From assembly GCF_900155475.1 (NCBI RefSeq), contig NZ_FXAM01000001.1:1661501-1725500 (forward strand): 64,000 bases of DNA, in the 5' to 3' direction. Shown here piece after piece: positions 53,835 to 64,000 of the stretch (position 1 is the first letter of the stretch; each line of letters starts with the position of its first letter). The translations under genes and the position numbers were made by a program. Source of the stretch: Methylomagnum ishizawai. GTDB lineage: Bacteria > Pseudomonadota > Gammaproteobacteria > Methylococcales > Methylococcaceae. The notes below the pieces were generated by a model that saw only the letters and a program-made list of their open reading frames with translations, ran no database searches and was not told the origin of the DNA.

Positions 53835-54923
53835 CTATCCCAACAGCGCCCGCAACACCTCGACGAAGCGTTGGTTCTCCTCCGGCGTTCCCACCGTCAC
53901 CCGCAGGCATTGGGCCAGCGGCCCCCCGGCGGGATGCAGGTTTTTCACCAAGATGCCCGCCGCCTTGAGTGCCTGGAAAATCTGCGGGGCGTCGTGCTTG
54001 AGCAGCTTGAACAGGATGAAATTGGCCCGGCTGTCATAGACCCGGATGCCGTCGAACTGGGCCAAGCTTGCGGCCAGCACGGCGCGGTCGCGCAATAGGC
54101 AACGCACCTGTCCATCCAAGACCGGGAGCTTTTCCAGGGCGAATTCGGCGCTGATGCGGGTCAGCACGTTGATGTTGTAGGGCAGGCGGATTTTGTCGAA
54201 TTGCCCGATCCAAGCCCCGGCTCCGGCCAGGAACCCCAGCCGCAGCCCGGCCAAGCCCAGCTTGGACAGGGTGCGCATCACCACGAGGTTGTCGAATTCC
54301 AACACCCTGGGCATGAAGCTGGCGTCGGCGTAGGGCGCATAGGCTTCGTCCACCACCACCAAGCCCGGTGCCGCCGCCAATATCCGCTCGATGTCCGCCG
54401 CCTCGAACAGGTTGCCGGTCGGATTGTTGGGATAGGCCAGGAACACCACGGCGGGTCGGTGCGTGGCGATGGCCGCCAGCATGGCGTCAAGGTCCAGCCC
54501 GAAATCCGCCTCCCGCAAAGGCACGCCGACGAAGCGCAGCCCCAGGCTGACCGCGATTTGCCGGTACATCACGAAGGTGGGTTCCGGAGCCAGGATGGTG
54601 ACTTCCGGTCCGGCCACCGCCATCAGGATGATTTGGATGATCTCGTCCGAGCCATTGCCCAGCAGCAGTTCCGCGCCCGCCGGGACGCCGTTGGCTTGGC
54701 ACAAGCCCGCTTTCAGGTCGGCGCAGGCGGGATCGGGGTAGCGGTTGGGTTCCGCGCCGCGCAGCCGTTCCAGCCATTCGGCGACCATGTCTTCCGGCCA
54801 AGAATAGGGGTTTTCCATGGCGTCCAGCTTGATGTAGCCCTTGGCGTCCGGGACGTGATAGGCCGAGAGTGCCAAGACTTCCGGCCTGAGCAGTTTCCCA
54901 ACTTTATTGTCCAGCCCGCTCAT
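53835..54923 (-). CDS. hisC: Histidinol-phosphate aminotransferase
   Basis: PLP enzyme for imidazole-acetol phosphate to histidinol phosphate. The 362-residue protein has [45 protein letters not shown] and [14 protein letters not shown], the last with the PLP lysine. The start overlaps the hisD stop by 4 bp. Operon hisG-hisD-hisC is as in many beta- and gammaproteobacteria. Confidence 0.96.
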   Translation of the reverse strand: MSGLDNKVGKLLRPEVLALSAYHVPDAKGYIKLDAMENPYSWPEDMVAEWLERLRGAEPNRYPDPACADLKAGLCQANGVPAGAELLLGNGSDEIIQIILMAVAGPEVTILAPEPTFVMYRQIAVSLGLRFVGVPLREADFGLDLDAMLAAIATHRPAVVFLAYPNNPTGNLFEAADIERILAAAPGLVVVDEAYAPYADASFMPRVLEFDNLVVMRTLSKLGLAGLRLGFLAGAGAWIGQFDKIRLPYNINVLTRISAEFALEKLPVLDGQVRCLLRDRAVLAASLAQFDGIRVYDSRANFILFKLLKHDAPQIFQALKAAGILVKNLHPAGGPLAQCLRVTVGTPEENQRFVEVLRALLG

Positions 54924-56236
54924 GATGCGGATTCCACGATGCGGTATTCCGCCGAGCGGGCGTGGGCGGTCAAGCCTTCGCCACGGGCCAGGACCGAGGC
55001 GGTACGGGCCAGGGTGTCCGAGCCTTGCGGCGAACAGAAAATCACGCTGGACCGCTTTTGGAAATCATACACGCCCAGGGGCGAGGAGAAGCGGGCCGTG
55101 CCCGAGGTCGGCAAGACGTGGTTCGGTCCCGCGCAATAATCGCCCAGGGCCTCGGCGGTGTGGCGGCCCATGAAGATGGCCCCGGCGTTGCGGATTTTGC
55201 CCAGGAGCGCGTCCGGGTCCGCCACCGAGAGTTCCAGATGTTCCGGCGCGATGTGGTTGGCGACGGCGGCGGCTTGGTCCAAATCTTCCACCAGGATCAA
55301 GGCACCCCGGTTCGACAGCGAGGTCTTGACTACCCCGGCCCGTTCCAAGGTCGGCAGCAAGCCGCGGATGCTGGCTTCCACCGCATCGAGGTAGGCGGCG
55401 TCGGTGGCGATGAGGATGGCTTGGGCATCCTCGTCATGTTCGGCCTGGGAGAACAGGTCCATCGCCAGCCAATCGGGATCGGTGCCGCCGTCGCTGATGA
55501 CCAGGATTTCCGAAGGCCCGGCGATCATGTCGATGCCGACTTGCCCGAACACCAGCTTCTTGGCGGTGGCGACATAGATATTGCCGGGACCGACGATCTT
55601 GTCCACACGGGGCAGGGTGGTGGTGCCATAAGCCAGGGCGGCGACGGCTTGCGCCCCGCCGACCCGGAACACCCGGTCCACCCCCGCGATATGCGCCGCC
55701 GCCAGCACCAGCGGGTTGGTTTCGCCGCCGGGAGTCGGCACCACCATCACCAGTTCCGGCACGCCCGCGACCTTGGCCGGGATCGCGTTCATCAGCACCG
55801 AGGAGGGATAGGCCGCCTTGCCGCCGGGGACGTACAGACCGACCCGGTCCAGCGGCGTGACCTGCTGGCCTAAACGGGTGCCGTCGGCTTCGGTGTAGCT
55901 CCAGGGCGCCATTTTCTGGTGTTCGGCATAGGCCCGGATGCGCTGGGCGGCGGTTTCCAGGGCGGCGGCGACTGCCGGGGCCAAACCGTTCCAGGCGGCT
56001 TCCAAGGCCGCTTGCGGCAATTCCAAGGCGGCGGCGCTCACGGGGTCGTGGCGGTCGAAGCGGCGGGTATATTCCAACAACGCCGCATCGCCGTCACGCC
56101 GGACCTGGGCGATGATCTCGGCGACTTGCTCATGGATATCGGCGTCGGAGGCCGGATCGAAGGCCAGCACGGCGTCGAGTTGGCGGTCGAAATCCGGTTG
56201 GCGGGCGTCGAGGCGGGTGATGGAGAAATCGGCCAT
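54920..56236 (-). CDS. hisD: Histidinol dehydrogenase
   Basis: Zinc enzyme that makes L-histidine from histidinol in two NAD-linked steps. The 438-residue protein shows [64 protein letters not shown] (zinc ligands Gln, His) and [12 protein letters not shown]. The start is the ATG that gives [12 protein letters not shown]. Confidence 0.96.
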   Translation of the reverse strand: MADFSITRLDARQPDFDRQLDAVLAFDPASDADIHEQVAEIIAQVRRDGDAALLEYTRRFDRHDPVSAAALELPQAALEAAWNGLAPAVAAALETAAQRIRAYAEHQKMAPWSYTEADGTRLGQQVTPLDRVGLYVPGGKAAYPSSVLMNAIPAKVAGVPELVMVVPTPGGETNPLVLAAAHIAGVDRVFRVGGAQAVAALAYGTTTLPRVDKIVGPGNIYVATAKKLVFGQVGIDMIAGPSEILVISDGGTDPDWLAMDLFSQAEHDEDAQAILIATDAAYLDAVEASIRGLLPTLERAGVVKTSLSNRGALILVEDLDQAAAVANHIAPEHLELSVADPDALLGKIRNAGAIFMGRHTAEALGDYCAGPNHVLPTSGTARFSSPLGVYDFQKRSSVIFCSPQGSDTLARTASVLARGEGLTAHARSAEYRIVESAS

Positions 56237-56240
56237 GGGT

Positions 56241-56876
56241 TCACTCCGGGGATTGGGCGAGGGCTTGCCTGAGTTCGGCGATGAAGCCGGTGACTTCGGC
56301 GTGTTTCATCTTCATCGCGGCCTTGTTGAGGATCAAGCGGCTGCTGATGTCCATGATGAGTTCCTTGGGTTCCAGGCCGTTGGCCTTCAAGGTGTTGCCG
56401 GTGTCCACCACGTCCACGATGCAATCGGCAAGGCCGACCAAAGGGGCCAGTTCCATCGAGCCATACAGCTTGATGATATCGGCTTGGATGCCCCGGCCCG
56501 CGAAATAACGGTGGGCGGCGTTCACGTATTTGGTCGCGACCCGCAAGCGGCCACCGCGCAGCGTCGGTTCACCGGGCTTCCCGGCGGTCATCAACCGGCA
56601 ACGGGCGATGCCCAGGTCCAGCGGCTCGTACAGCCCGTTGGAATCGTATTCCACCAGCACATCCTTGCCGGCCACGCCCAGATCGGCGGCCCCGTATTCG
56701 ACATAGGTCGGCACGTCGGTGGCGCGGATGATGAGCAACTGCAAGCCGTCCCGATTGGTCGGGATGATGAGCTTACGGCTCTTGCCGGGATCGACCGTGG
56801 GTTGGATGCCGATGCGGCCCAGCAGGGCCACGGCTTCGTCGTAGATGCGGCCTTTCGATAACGCGAGGGTGAGCAT
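56241..56876 (-). CDS. hisG: ATP phosphoribosyltransferase, short form
   Basis: First histidine enzyme. The 211-residue protein begins [19 protein letters not shown] and has [16 protein letters not shown] and [23 protein letters not shown] (with the PRPP loop, split by normal spacing). The short length lacks the C-terminal regulatory domain, so it belongs to the HisG-S type that needs HisZ for feedback inhibition; HisZ is not in the window. It starts 10 bp after murA. Confidence 0.95.
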   Translation of the reverse strand: MLTLALSKGRIYDEAVALLGRIGIQPTVDPGKSRKLIIPTNRDGLQLLIIRATDVPTYVEYGAADLGVAGKDVLVEYDSNGLYEPLDLGIARCRLMTAGKPGEPTLRGGRLRVATKYVNAAHRYFAGRGIQADIIKLYGSMELAPLVGLADCIVDVVDTGNTLKANGLEPKELIMDISSRLILNKAAMKMKHAEVTGFIAELRQALAQSPE

Positions 56877-56886
56877 GGCGGCGACC

Positions 56887-58504
<1,618 letters not shown>

Positions 58505-59248
58505 GGGTTGGAGCCTTTGCCTGCGGCTTTGCCGGGGTGGCTTTCGGTCTTGGGATCGGCTTTTTTGCCTTCGGCCTTGGCGGAATCCCCTTTGGCCGGG
58601 TGGGCTGGTGCGGTGTCGTGGTGTTGGGGGGGGCTGTGCCGGTGCTTTCGGCGGGGCCGGGCGCGTCTTCCGGCGCTGGGGCCGCGCCGGTGTCCGCCCT
58701 AGGCGCGGGGTTCACGGCGGGGGCGGCGGAACCGGAGTCCGCCGAATCGTCATCGGACCCGCCGCTGTTGTTGTTGCCCGAGCCGCTTTCGGCCTTGTTG
58801 AACAGAAACCGGCTGATGACCTGTTCCAGGACGATGGCCGACTGGGTCAGTTCCAACTCGTCGCCGTCCTTGAGGGTGTCGTCGAAGCCGCCGGGCGAGA
58901 GCCCGATATATTGCTCGCCCAGGAGGCCCGCCGTCAGGATGCTGGCGCTGGTGTCCACCGGCAAGGTGTTGAATTGCGGTTCGATCCGCATCTCGACGAT
59001 GGCCTCGAAGGTCTTGTTGTCGAAGCCGATATGGCTGACCCGGCCGATCTTGACCCCGGCCACCGAGACCGGCGCCCGCACCTTGAGGCTGCCGATGTTC
59101 TCGAACCGGGCCGTGATCTTGTAGCTGGCCTCGTTGGTCTGGAGTTCGGCCAGGTTGCTGACCTGCATCGCCACGAAGAACAGCGCGACCAAGCCCATCG
59201 CGACGAATAAACCCACCCAGGTTTCGATTGTTTTGCTAGCCTGCATTA

Positions 59249-60031
59249 TTAGGCGTCTCCAAACATCAAGGCCGTCAACACGAAATCCGATCCCAGTACC
59301 GCGAAGGCCGAGTACACCACCGAGCGGGTCGTCGCCCGGCTGATGCCTTCCGCCGTGGGTACGGAATCATAACCCTCGAACACGGCGATCCAGGTCACGA
59401 TCACCCCGAACACGGCGCTTTTGATGAGTCCGTTCAGGACATCGTCATAAAAATCGATCTTGCTCTGCATCTGCGACCAGAACGCGCCCTCGTCCACGCC
59501 CAGGAGCCCCACGCCCACGAAATAGCCGCCGATCACGCCGATGGCGGTGAAGATCGCCGCCAGCAAGGGCATGGAGAGCAGCCCGGCGAAGAAGCGGGGC
59601 GCGACGATGCGGCGGATGGGATCGACCGCCATCATTTCCATGCCGGACAGTTGCTCGGTGGCTTTCATCAGGCCGATTTCGGCGGCGAGGGCGGAACCGG
59701 CCCGGCCCGAGTACAACAGGGCGGCGACCACCGGCCCGAGTTCGCGCACCAGGGAGGCGGCGACCATGACCCCGAGGGTTTGTTCCGCGCCGAAATCCGA
59801 CAGCACATAGAAGCCCTGCAAGCCCAGCACCATGCCGACGAACAGCCCGGAAACGCCGATCAGCAGGATGCTCAGCACGCCGACCGAATACATCTGCGCG
59901 GCCAGGAGCCGCGGTCGCCACAGGGTCTCCGGCAGGCCGCCCAGGACTTGGGCGATGAACAGGTGCGCCCGCCCCAGTTTGCGGAGGGCGCTCAGCGTGA
60001 CGTGGCCGAGGTGCTGCAAGGGACCTAGCAT
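59249..60031 (-). CDS. mlaE: MlaE permease
   Basis: ABC permease for phospholipid transport, 260 residues. It has the MlaE signature [34 protein letters not shown] (broken here by normal spacing) and [15 protein letters not shown]. It ends 2 bp before mlaD and starts 24 bp after mlaF, all on one transcript. Confidence 0.95.
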   Translation of the reverse strand: MLGPLQHLGHVTLSALRKLGRAHLFIAQVLGGLPETLWRPRLLAAQMYSVGVLSILLIGVSGLFVGMVLGLQGFYVLSDFGAEQTLGVMVAASLVRELGPVVAALLYSGRAGSALAAEIGLMKATEQLSGMEMMAVDPIRRIVAPRFFAGLLSMPLLAAIFTAIGVIGGYFVGVGLLGVDEGAFWSQMQSKIDFYDDVLNGLIKSAVFGVIVTWIAVFEGYDSVPTAEGISRATTRSVVYSAFAVLGSDFVLTALMFGDA

Positions 60032-60055
60032 GATAGGGCTCGGGGTGGCTGGGGT

Positions 60056-60877
60056 TCAGTCGCGTGCGGCGAACAAATCATCGAGATAGGCGGGGGCCGG
60101 ATAATGGAAGGGCACGGGGCCGTCGGCCAGTCCGTGGATGAATTGCCCGACCCAGGGCGAAACGGATTCCTCGATCTGGTCGGGCGTGCCCTGGCCCACC
60201 AGCTTGCCCTCGGAAACCAGGAACACCTGGTCGGCGATGCCGATGGTTTCCTCGACATCGTGCGAGACCACGATGCTGGTGAGTCCCAGTTCCCGGTTGA
60301 GGTCGTGGATCAGCTTGACCAGCACGCCCATGGAAATCGGGTCTTGGCCGGTGAAGGGCTCGTCGTACAGGATCATCGTGGGATCGAGGGCGATGGCCCG
60401 CGCCAAGGCCACCCGTCGCGCCATGCCGCCCGAAAGCTGCGCCGGCATTAAATCCCGCGCCCCGCGTAATCCCACCGCCTGTAATTTCATCAGGACCAGG
60501 GTGCGGATCATGGATTCCGGGAGCCGGGTGTGCTCGCGCAGGGGGAAGGCGACGTTCTCGTAGACGCTGAGGTCGGTCAGCAGCGCCCCGCTTTGGAACA
60601 GCATGCCCATGCGCTTGCGGAGTTCGTAGAGCGCCGAGCGCCCGAGTTGATGGACATCCTGGCCGTCCACGTAGACCTTGCCGCCGTCGGGCCGGAGCTG
60701 GCCGCCGATCAGCTTGAGCAGGGTGGTTTTGCCGGTGCCGCTCGGTCCCATGATGGCGGTGATCTTGCCGCGGGGGATGTCGAGGCTGACGCCATCGAAG
60801 ATTTTCCGGTCGCCGCGGCTGAAGACCAGATCGCGTATGGAGATTAAGATGCCGCTGTCCGACGGGTCGCCGCTCAT
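60056..60877 (-). CDS. mlaF: MlaF ATP-binding protein
   Basis: ABC ATPase powering the Mla complex. The 273-residue protein shows Walker A GPSGTGKTTLLKLIGG, the signature QLSGGMARRVALARAIA and Walker B MILYDEPFTGQDPI with VVSHD. The ATG at 60877 gives MSGDPSDSGILISIRDL. It is the first gene of the operon, divergent from mtgA. Confidence 0.95.
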   Translation of the reverse strand: MSGDPSDSGILISIRDLVFSRGDRKIFDGVSLDIPRGKITAIMGPSGTGKTTLLKLIGGQLRPDGGKVYVDGQDVHQLGRSALYELRKRMGMLFQSGALLTDLSVYENVAFPLREHTRLPESMIRTLVLMKLQAVGLRGARDLMPAQLSGGMARRVALARAIALDPTMILYDEPFTGQDPISMGVLVKLIHDLNRELGLTSIVVSHDVEETIGIADQVFLVSEGKLVGQGTPDQIEESVSPWVGQFIHGLADGPVPFHYPAPAYLDDLFAARD

Positions 60878-61112
60878 GTGTCGATGGGGAGCCAAGCTGG
60901 GCGTATCGCAAAGGGGCGTATTCTGGCGAGCGCCGCCGGTTCAGTCAACTCGCTTGGTTTTTCGCTATGATGGCGGTTGGCGTGCGGGGGCTTCCGGGCC
61001 GATGCGCGACCGGAATAAGCGTGTTTTTGGACTCCAGGGCTGGCTTTGGCGGGGCGGGGGCATCGAAAGCAAGCTTTGGACTCCCATGCTTTCCATCGTT
61101 GAATCGCCATCC

Positions 61113-61832
61113 ATGTTCCGGCGCAAGCCATCCACTCCCGCCGTGTCCTGGCCAGGCCGCTGTTTCCGCTGGTTGCGCGGCCTGGTGCTGGGCTTCGTCT
61201 TGCTCACGGTGGCGTCGGTCGCCCTGCTGCGCTGGCTGCCGCCGCCGATCACCAGTTTCATGTTGATCGCGCAAGCCGAGGCTATCGCTGCCCGGCGCAC
61301 GGATTTCCGCCTGAATTACCACTGGGTCGATTGGGACGGAATCTCCACGTCCGCCAAGGATGCCGTGATCGCCGCCGAGGACCAAGGGTTCTTCGAGCAT
61401 GGCGGCTTCGATTTCCAGGCCATCGAGCAGGCGTGGCGGCATAACCAAACTGGCAAGCGTCTGCGCGGTGGCAGCACCTTGTCCCAGCAGACCGCCAAGA
61501 ACCTGTTTCTGTATCCGGGGCGCAGTTATTTGCGCAAGGGCTTGGAGGCTTATTTCACCGTGCTGATCGAAGCCTGTTGGCCCAAGGAGCGCATCCTGGA
61601 GGTTTATCTCAATATCGCCCAGTTCGGCGATGGCATCTACGGCGTGGCGGAGGCGGCGCGGATTTATTTCGGCAAGACCGCCGCCCACTTGGATGAAAAA
61701 GAGGCGGCGCTGTTGGCCGCCGTGTTGCCCAATCCCATCGTGCTGAAGGCCGGAAAACCCTCGGCTTATGTGGGACGCCGCCAGCAATGGATTGTGCGGC
61801 AGATGCGGCAACTGGGCGATTTGGGCGTGTAG
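61113..61832 (+). CDS. mtgA: Monofunctional peptidoglycan transglycosylase
   Basis: Membrane-anchored GT51 enzyme that polymerises lipid II. After a membrane helix (LRGLVLGFVLLTVASVALL) come VIAAEDQGFFEHGGFD (catalytic Glu), RGGSTLSQQTAKNLFL and RILEVYLNIAQFGDGIYGV, all standard GT51 motifs. The ATG at 61113 gives MFRRKPSTPAVSW and a 239-residue protein; 61086 is another possible start. The TAG stop forms part of the repeat that follows. Confidence 0.94.
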   Translation: MFRRKPSTPAVSWPGRCFRWLRGLVLGFVLLTVASVALLRWLPPPITSFMLIAQAEAIAARRTDFRLNYHWVDWDGISTSAKDAVIAAEDQGFFEHGGFDFQAIEQAWRHNQTGKRLRGGSTLSQQTAKNLFLYPGRSYLRKGLEAYFTVLIEACWPKERILEVYLNIAQFGDGIYGVAEAARIYFGKTAAHLDEKEAALLAAVLPNPIVLKAGKPSAYVGRRQQWIVRQMRQLGDLGV

Positions 61833-61862
61833 CCCGGATGGAACGTAATGGAATCCGGGCTA
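61830..61862. repeat. Dispersed TAGCCCGGAT inverted repeat, copy 3
   Basis: Arms tagcccggat and atccgggcta. The first three bases are the mtgA stop and the last three, on the other strand, are the stop of the convergent sensor kinase. It can act as a shared transcription terminator. Confidence 0.8.
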
Positions 61863-64000
61863 TGTCGGCGGGGTGTTGGGGTTGTGGGCCAGCAATGCCC
61901 GGATGTCCTCGGGATCGACCGGCTTGACCCGGTGCGCGTCGAACCCGGCTTCCCGCGCCAGCCGGATATCCCCGTCCTGCCCATAGCCCGTCACCGCCAC
62001 GATCAAGGTCTCCGCCATCCCGGCCTCGCGGATTTTCCGGCAGACCTCGTAGCCGCTGAGTCCTGGGAGGCCGATGTCGAGCAGGATCGCCTCGGGCCGT
62101 TCGGAAAGGGCCAGGGCCAGGGCTTGGCGGCCATCGTGGGCTGTCAGGGTTTGGTGGCCTTCGAGGCCGAGCAACAGGGACAGGCTGTCCGCCGCGTCCT
62201 CGTTGTCGTCCACGATCAGCACCCGGCGCGGGCTGGGTGGGGTGCCCGCGGGATCGGACGGGATGGCGCGGGCGGGGTCTGGCTCCGCGAGCCGGGGCAA
62301 GCGCACCACGAACTCGCTACCCCGGCCCCGGCCCGCGCTATGGGCTTCCACCACGCCGCCGTGCAATTCCACCAGCCGTTTGACCAGGGACAGGCCGATG
62401 CCCAAGCCGCCCTGGGTACGCTCCAGGGTTTGCTCCACCTGATAGAACAGGTCGAACAACTCGGGCAGCGCGGCGGGGTCGATGCCGCGGCCATTGTCGC
62501 GGACGCTGATGACCACCCGGCCGCCTTCCGTCCAGGTGCCGAGCTCGATCCTGCCGCCGGGGTCGGTGTACTTGGCCGCGTTGTTGAGCAGGTTCGACAC
62601 CACTTGCGCCAGCCGGATCAGGTCGCCCCGCACCCACAACGGGGGGTCCGGCAGGGTCACGGCCAGTTGGTGCCCTTGGCTTTCCAGGGCGGGGAGGCTG
62701 GTTTCCACCCCGCGACCGAGGATGGCCGCGACTTCCACCGCGGTTTGCTTGAGGTCGATATGGCCGCGGGTGATGCGCGACACATCGAGCAAATCGTCCA
62801 CCAGCCGGGTGAGTTGTTCGATCTGGCGTTCGATGATATCGCGGCACCACCCCAATTCGCCGAGGGCGAGGCGCGGATGGCGCAGGATATTGGCGGCATT
62901 GCGGATCGGGGCCAGGGGGTTCCTGAGTTCGTGGGCCAGCATCGCCAGGAATTCATCCTTGCGGCGGTCGGCTTCGCGTAGGCGCTGGGCTTGCTCCCGC
63001 AGCTTGGCCTCGTTTTGCTTGCGCTCGGAAATATCGCGCAGGATCGCCTGTAAGCGTCCGCCGGGCAGCCGCCGCGCCATGATTTCGCCGGGGAACAAGG
63101 AGCCATCCTTGCGGCGGAACAGCCATTCGCTGCACGCCACCGTGCCTTCCGCCAACCGGGCCACTTCCGGGGCGAGGCGGGGGATTTCGGGGGGCGCGAC
63201 CGTATCGGTGAGGCCGAGTTGCAAAATTTCTTCCCGGCGGTAGCCCAGCATGGCCGCGCCCGCCGAATTGATATCGAGGTAATGGCCCTCGGCGTCGCTG
63301 ACGAAAATACCGTCGGCGGCCTGCTCGACCAAGCCGCGGTAGCGCTCTTCGCTGGCCTGTAGGTCGTGCTGGCTCAGGATGCGCTGCATGGCGACGGCGA
63401 CCTGGTCGGCCACGATCCGCATCAACTCGATGTCGGCGATGGCGAAGCGGGACCGGTTGCGGGTACCGAAGGCCAGGGTGCCGATCAGGCGCGATCCGGC
63501 GACCAGCGGATGGCAACAATAAGCTTGGAGTTCCAGGCTTTGGAGCAGGATGGCGCGGTCGTCCCCGGAGTTCGCGATATCTTCGATCACCACGCGCCGC
63601 TGGGTCCGGGCCATGTTCCCGCAGATGGCTTCGCCCAAACCCAGGTGTTCGATATCCGCCGCCACCGCCGCGGGGACGCCGGCCCAGGCGTTCAGGCGCA
63701 GGCGCTGGCCGGATTCGTCCACCAGATGATTGAAGAAGGCCTGGCAATCCAAATGCGCCATGACCTTGTGGCAGAGTTCGTTGATGAGTTCGTGCGGGTC
63801 TTCGGCGGTGAGCAGGCGGCCGGCGGTGTCGGACAGCAGGCGGTAGCGGTTCTCGCTGCGGTTCAGGGCGATCTCGGCCCGGCGCTGGTCGGTGATATCG
63901 CGGAACACGGTGTACACCCGCCAGGGCCGGGTTTCCCCAGGCCGGAATTGCGGCACGCTGTGGATGGAAATCCAGCGCCAATCGTTTTCGCGGGGATTGC
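61860..64000 (-). CDS. Hybrid sensor histidine kinase (5' end beyond window)
   Basis: At least 712 residues, with the start beyond the right edge; the frame is open to base 64000 (NDWRWISIHSVPQF). Domains in order are the end of a PAS domain (VFRDITDQRRAE), a GAF domain (EDPHELINELCHKVMAHLD), a second PAS/PAC (GLVEQAADGIFVSDAEGHYL), a HisKA dimerisation domain (EFLAMLAHELRNPLAPIRN, phosphoacceptor His), an HATPase (NLLNNAAKYTDPGG, DNGRGID, GLGIGLSLVKRLVELHGG) and a C-terminal receiver (VLIVDDNEDAAD, LLDIGLPGLSGYE, phosphoacceptor Asp). No membrane segment is seen in the visible part, so a soluble sensor is likely. The stimulus is unknown. Confidence 0.92.
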   Translation of the reverse strand, partial: NPRENDWRWISIHSVPQFRPGETRPWRVYTVFRDITDQRRAEIALNRSENRYRLLSDTAGRLLTAEDPHELINELCHKVMAHLDCQAFFNHLVDESGQRLRLNAWAGVPAAVAADIEHLGLGEAICGNMARTQRRVVIEDIANSGDDRAILLQSLELQAYCCHPLVAGSRLIGTLAFGTRNRSRFAIADIELMRIVADQVAVAMQRILSQHDLQASEERYRGLVEQAADGIFVSDAEGHYLDINSAGAAMLGYRREEILQLGLTDTVAPPEIPRLAPEVARLAEGTVACSEWLFRRKDGSLFPGEIMARRLPGGRLQAILRDISERKQNEAKLREQAQRLREADRRKDEFLAMLAHELRNPLAPIRNAANILRHPRLALGELGWCRDIIERQIEQLTRLVDDLLDVSRITRGHIDLKQTAVEVAAILGRGVETSLPALESQGHQLAVTLPDPPLWVRGDLIRLAQVVSNLLNNAAKYTDPGGRIELGTWTEGGRVVISVRDNGRGIDPAALPELFDLFYQVEQTLERTQGGLGIGLSLVKRLVELHGGVVEAHSAGRGRGSEFVVRLPRLAEPDPARAIPSDPAGTPPSPRRVLIVDDNEDAADSLSLLLGLEGHQTLTAHDGRQALALALSERPEAILLDIGLPGLSGYEVCRKIREAGMAETLIVAVTGYGQDGDIRLAREAGFDAHRVKPVDPEDIRALLAHNPNTPPT

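Noticed and set aside
53657-53968. 103-codon plus-strand reading between petA and hisC
   Set aside because: It overlaps the 3' end of hisC and has an Arg/Gly/Pro-biased composition typical of chance frames.

Overview
The window is GC-rich, gene-dense DNA from a gammaproteobacterium. The order mlaFED-mlaB-murA-hisGDC, petABC followed by sspA-sspB, dksA followed by gluQ-rs, an rnfABCD operon and a complete exosortase-A (XrtA/EpsH1) exopolysaccharide locus all point that way. The combination fits a methanotroph-like (Methylococcaceae) lineage, but no methane-oxidation gene lies in the window, so the family is an inference. No rRNA, tRNA or CRISPR array was seen.

Layout. 1-3386 (minus): the start of an rnf electron-transport operon (rnfA, B, C and a partial rnfD). 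3433-4833 (minus): dksA and gluQ-rs. 4964-6133 (plus): a PLP aminotransferase. 6413-22556 (plus): thirteen tightly packed genes of an XrtA/EpsH1 exopolysaccharide and protein-sorting locus. These are an outer-membrane export lipoprotein, chain-length determinant, tyrosine autokinase with a Tyr/Gly tail, beta-barrel protein with a large Gly-rich insert, AAA ATPase, two polysaccharide deacetylases, FemAB-like protein, three glycosyltransferases, XrtA fused to EpsI, and an asparagine-synthase-like amidotransferase. 22779-24005 (minus): argG. Upstream of argG lies an apparently undescribed unit: a sigma-54 promoter, about 210 nt of non-coding sequence and an intrinsic terminator, all pointing toward argG. 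24510-25172: a HAD phosphatase.

25395-27104 encodes an exported protein made of four tandem type-IV-pilin-like globular domains without any pilin N-terminal helix. A second protein at 35539-36207 puts one such domain on a membrane anchor. Between them are ychJ, a small exported protein, an ATP-grasp / alpha-E / HPPD-like VOC gene set (28121-31914, minus), and a TonB-dependent receptor plus YfiR pair flanked by inverted copies of a composite intergenic repeat. 36218-39975 holds a YdcF-like protein, thiE, a degenerate GGDEF membrane protein and a sigma-54 activator. 39994-43583 is an AT-richer accessory stretch: a glycosyltransferase/sulfotransferase fusion and a PEGA-domain gene split by a 1057-bp IS5-type element. 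Removing the element restores the PEGA reading frame.

43733-61832 returns to core functions: a STAS-MlaE permease, an NADP-type dehydrogenase, a lipoprotein, cysG, a second lipoprotein, msrB, a membrane protein, sspB-sspA, petCBA (cytochrome bc1), hisCDG, murA, the Mla lipid-transport genes (without mlaC) and mtgA. The window ends inside a hybrid sensor kinase (minus) that faces mtgA; the two stop codons sit in the arms of one repeat.

The observations most worth following up are the tandem pilin-head proteins, the sigma-54-driven RNA upstream of argG, the GT/sulfotransferase fusion with a substituted DxD motif, and the mlaD frame change at a G8 run.
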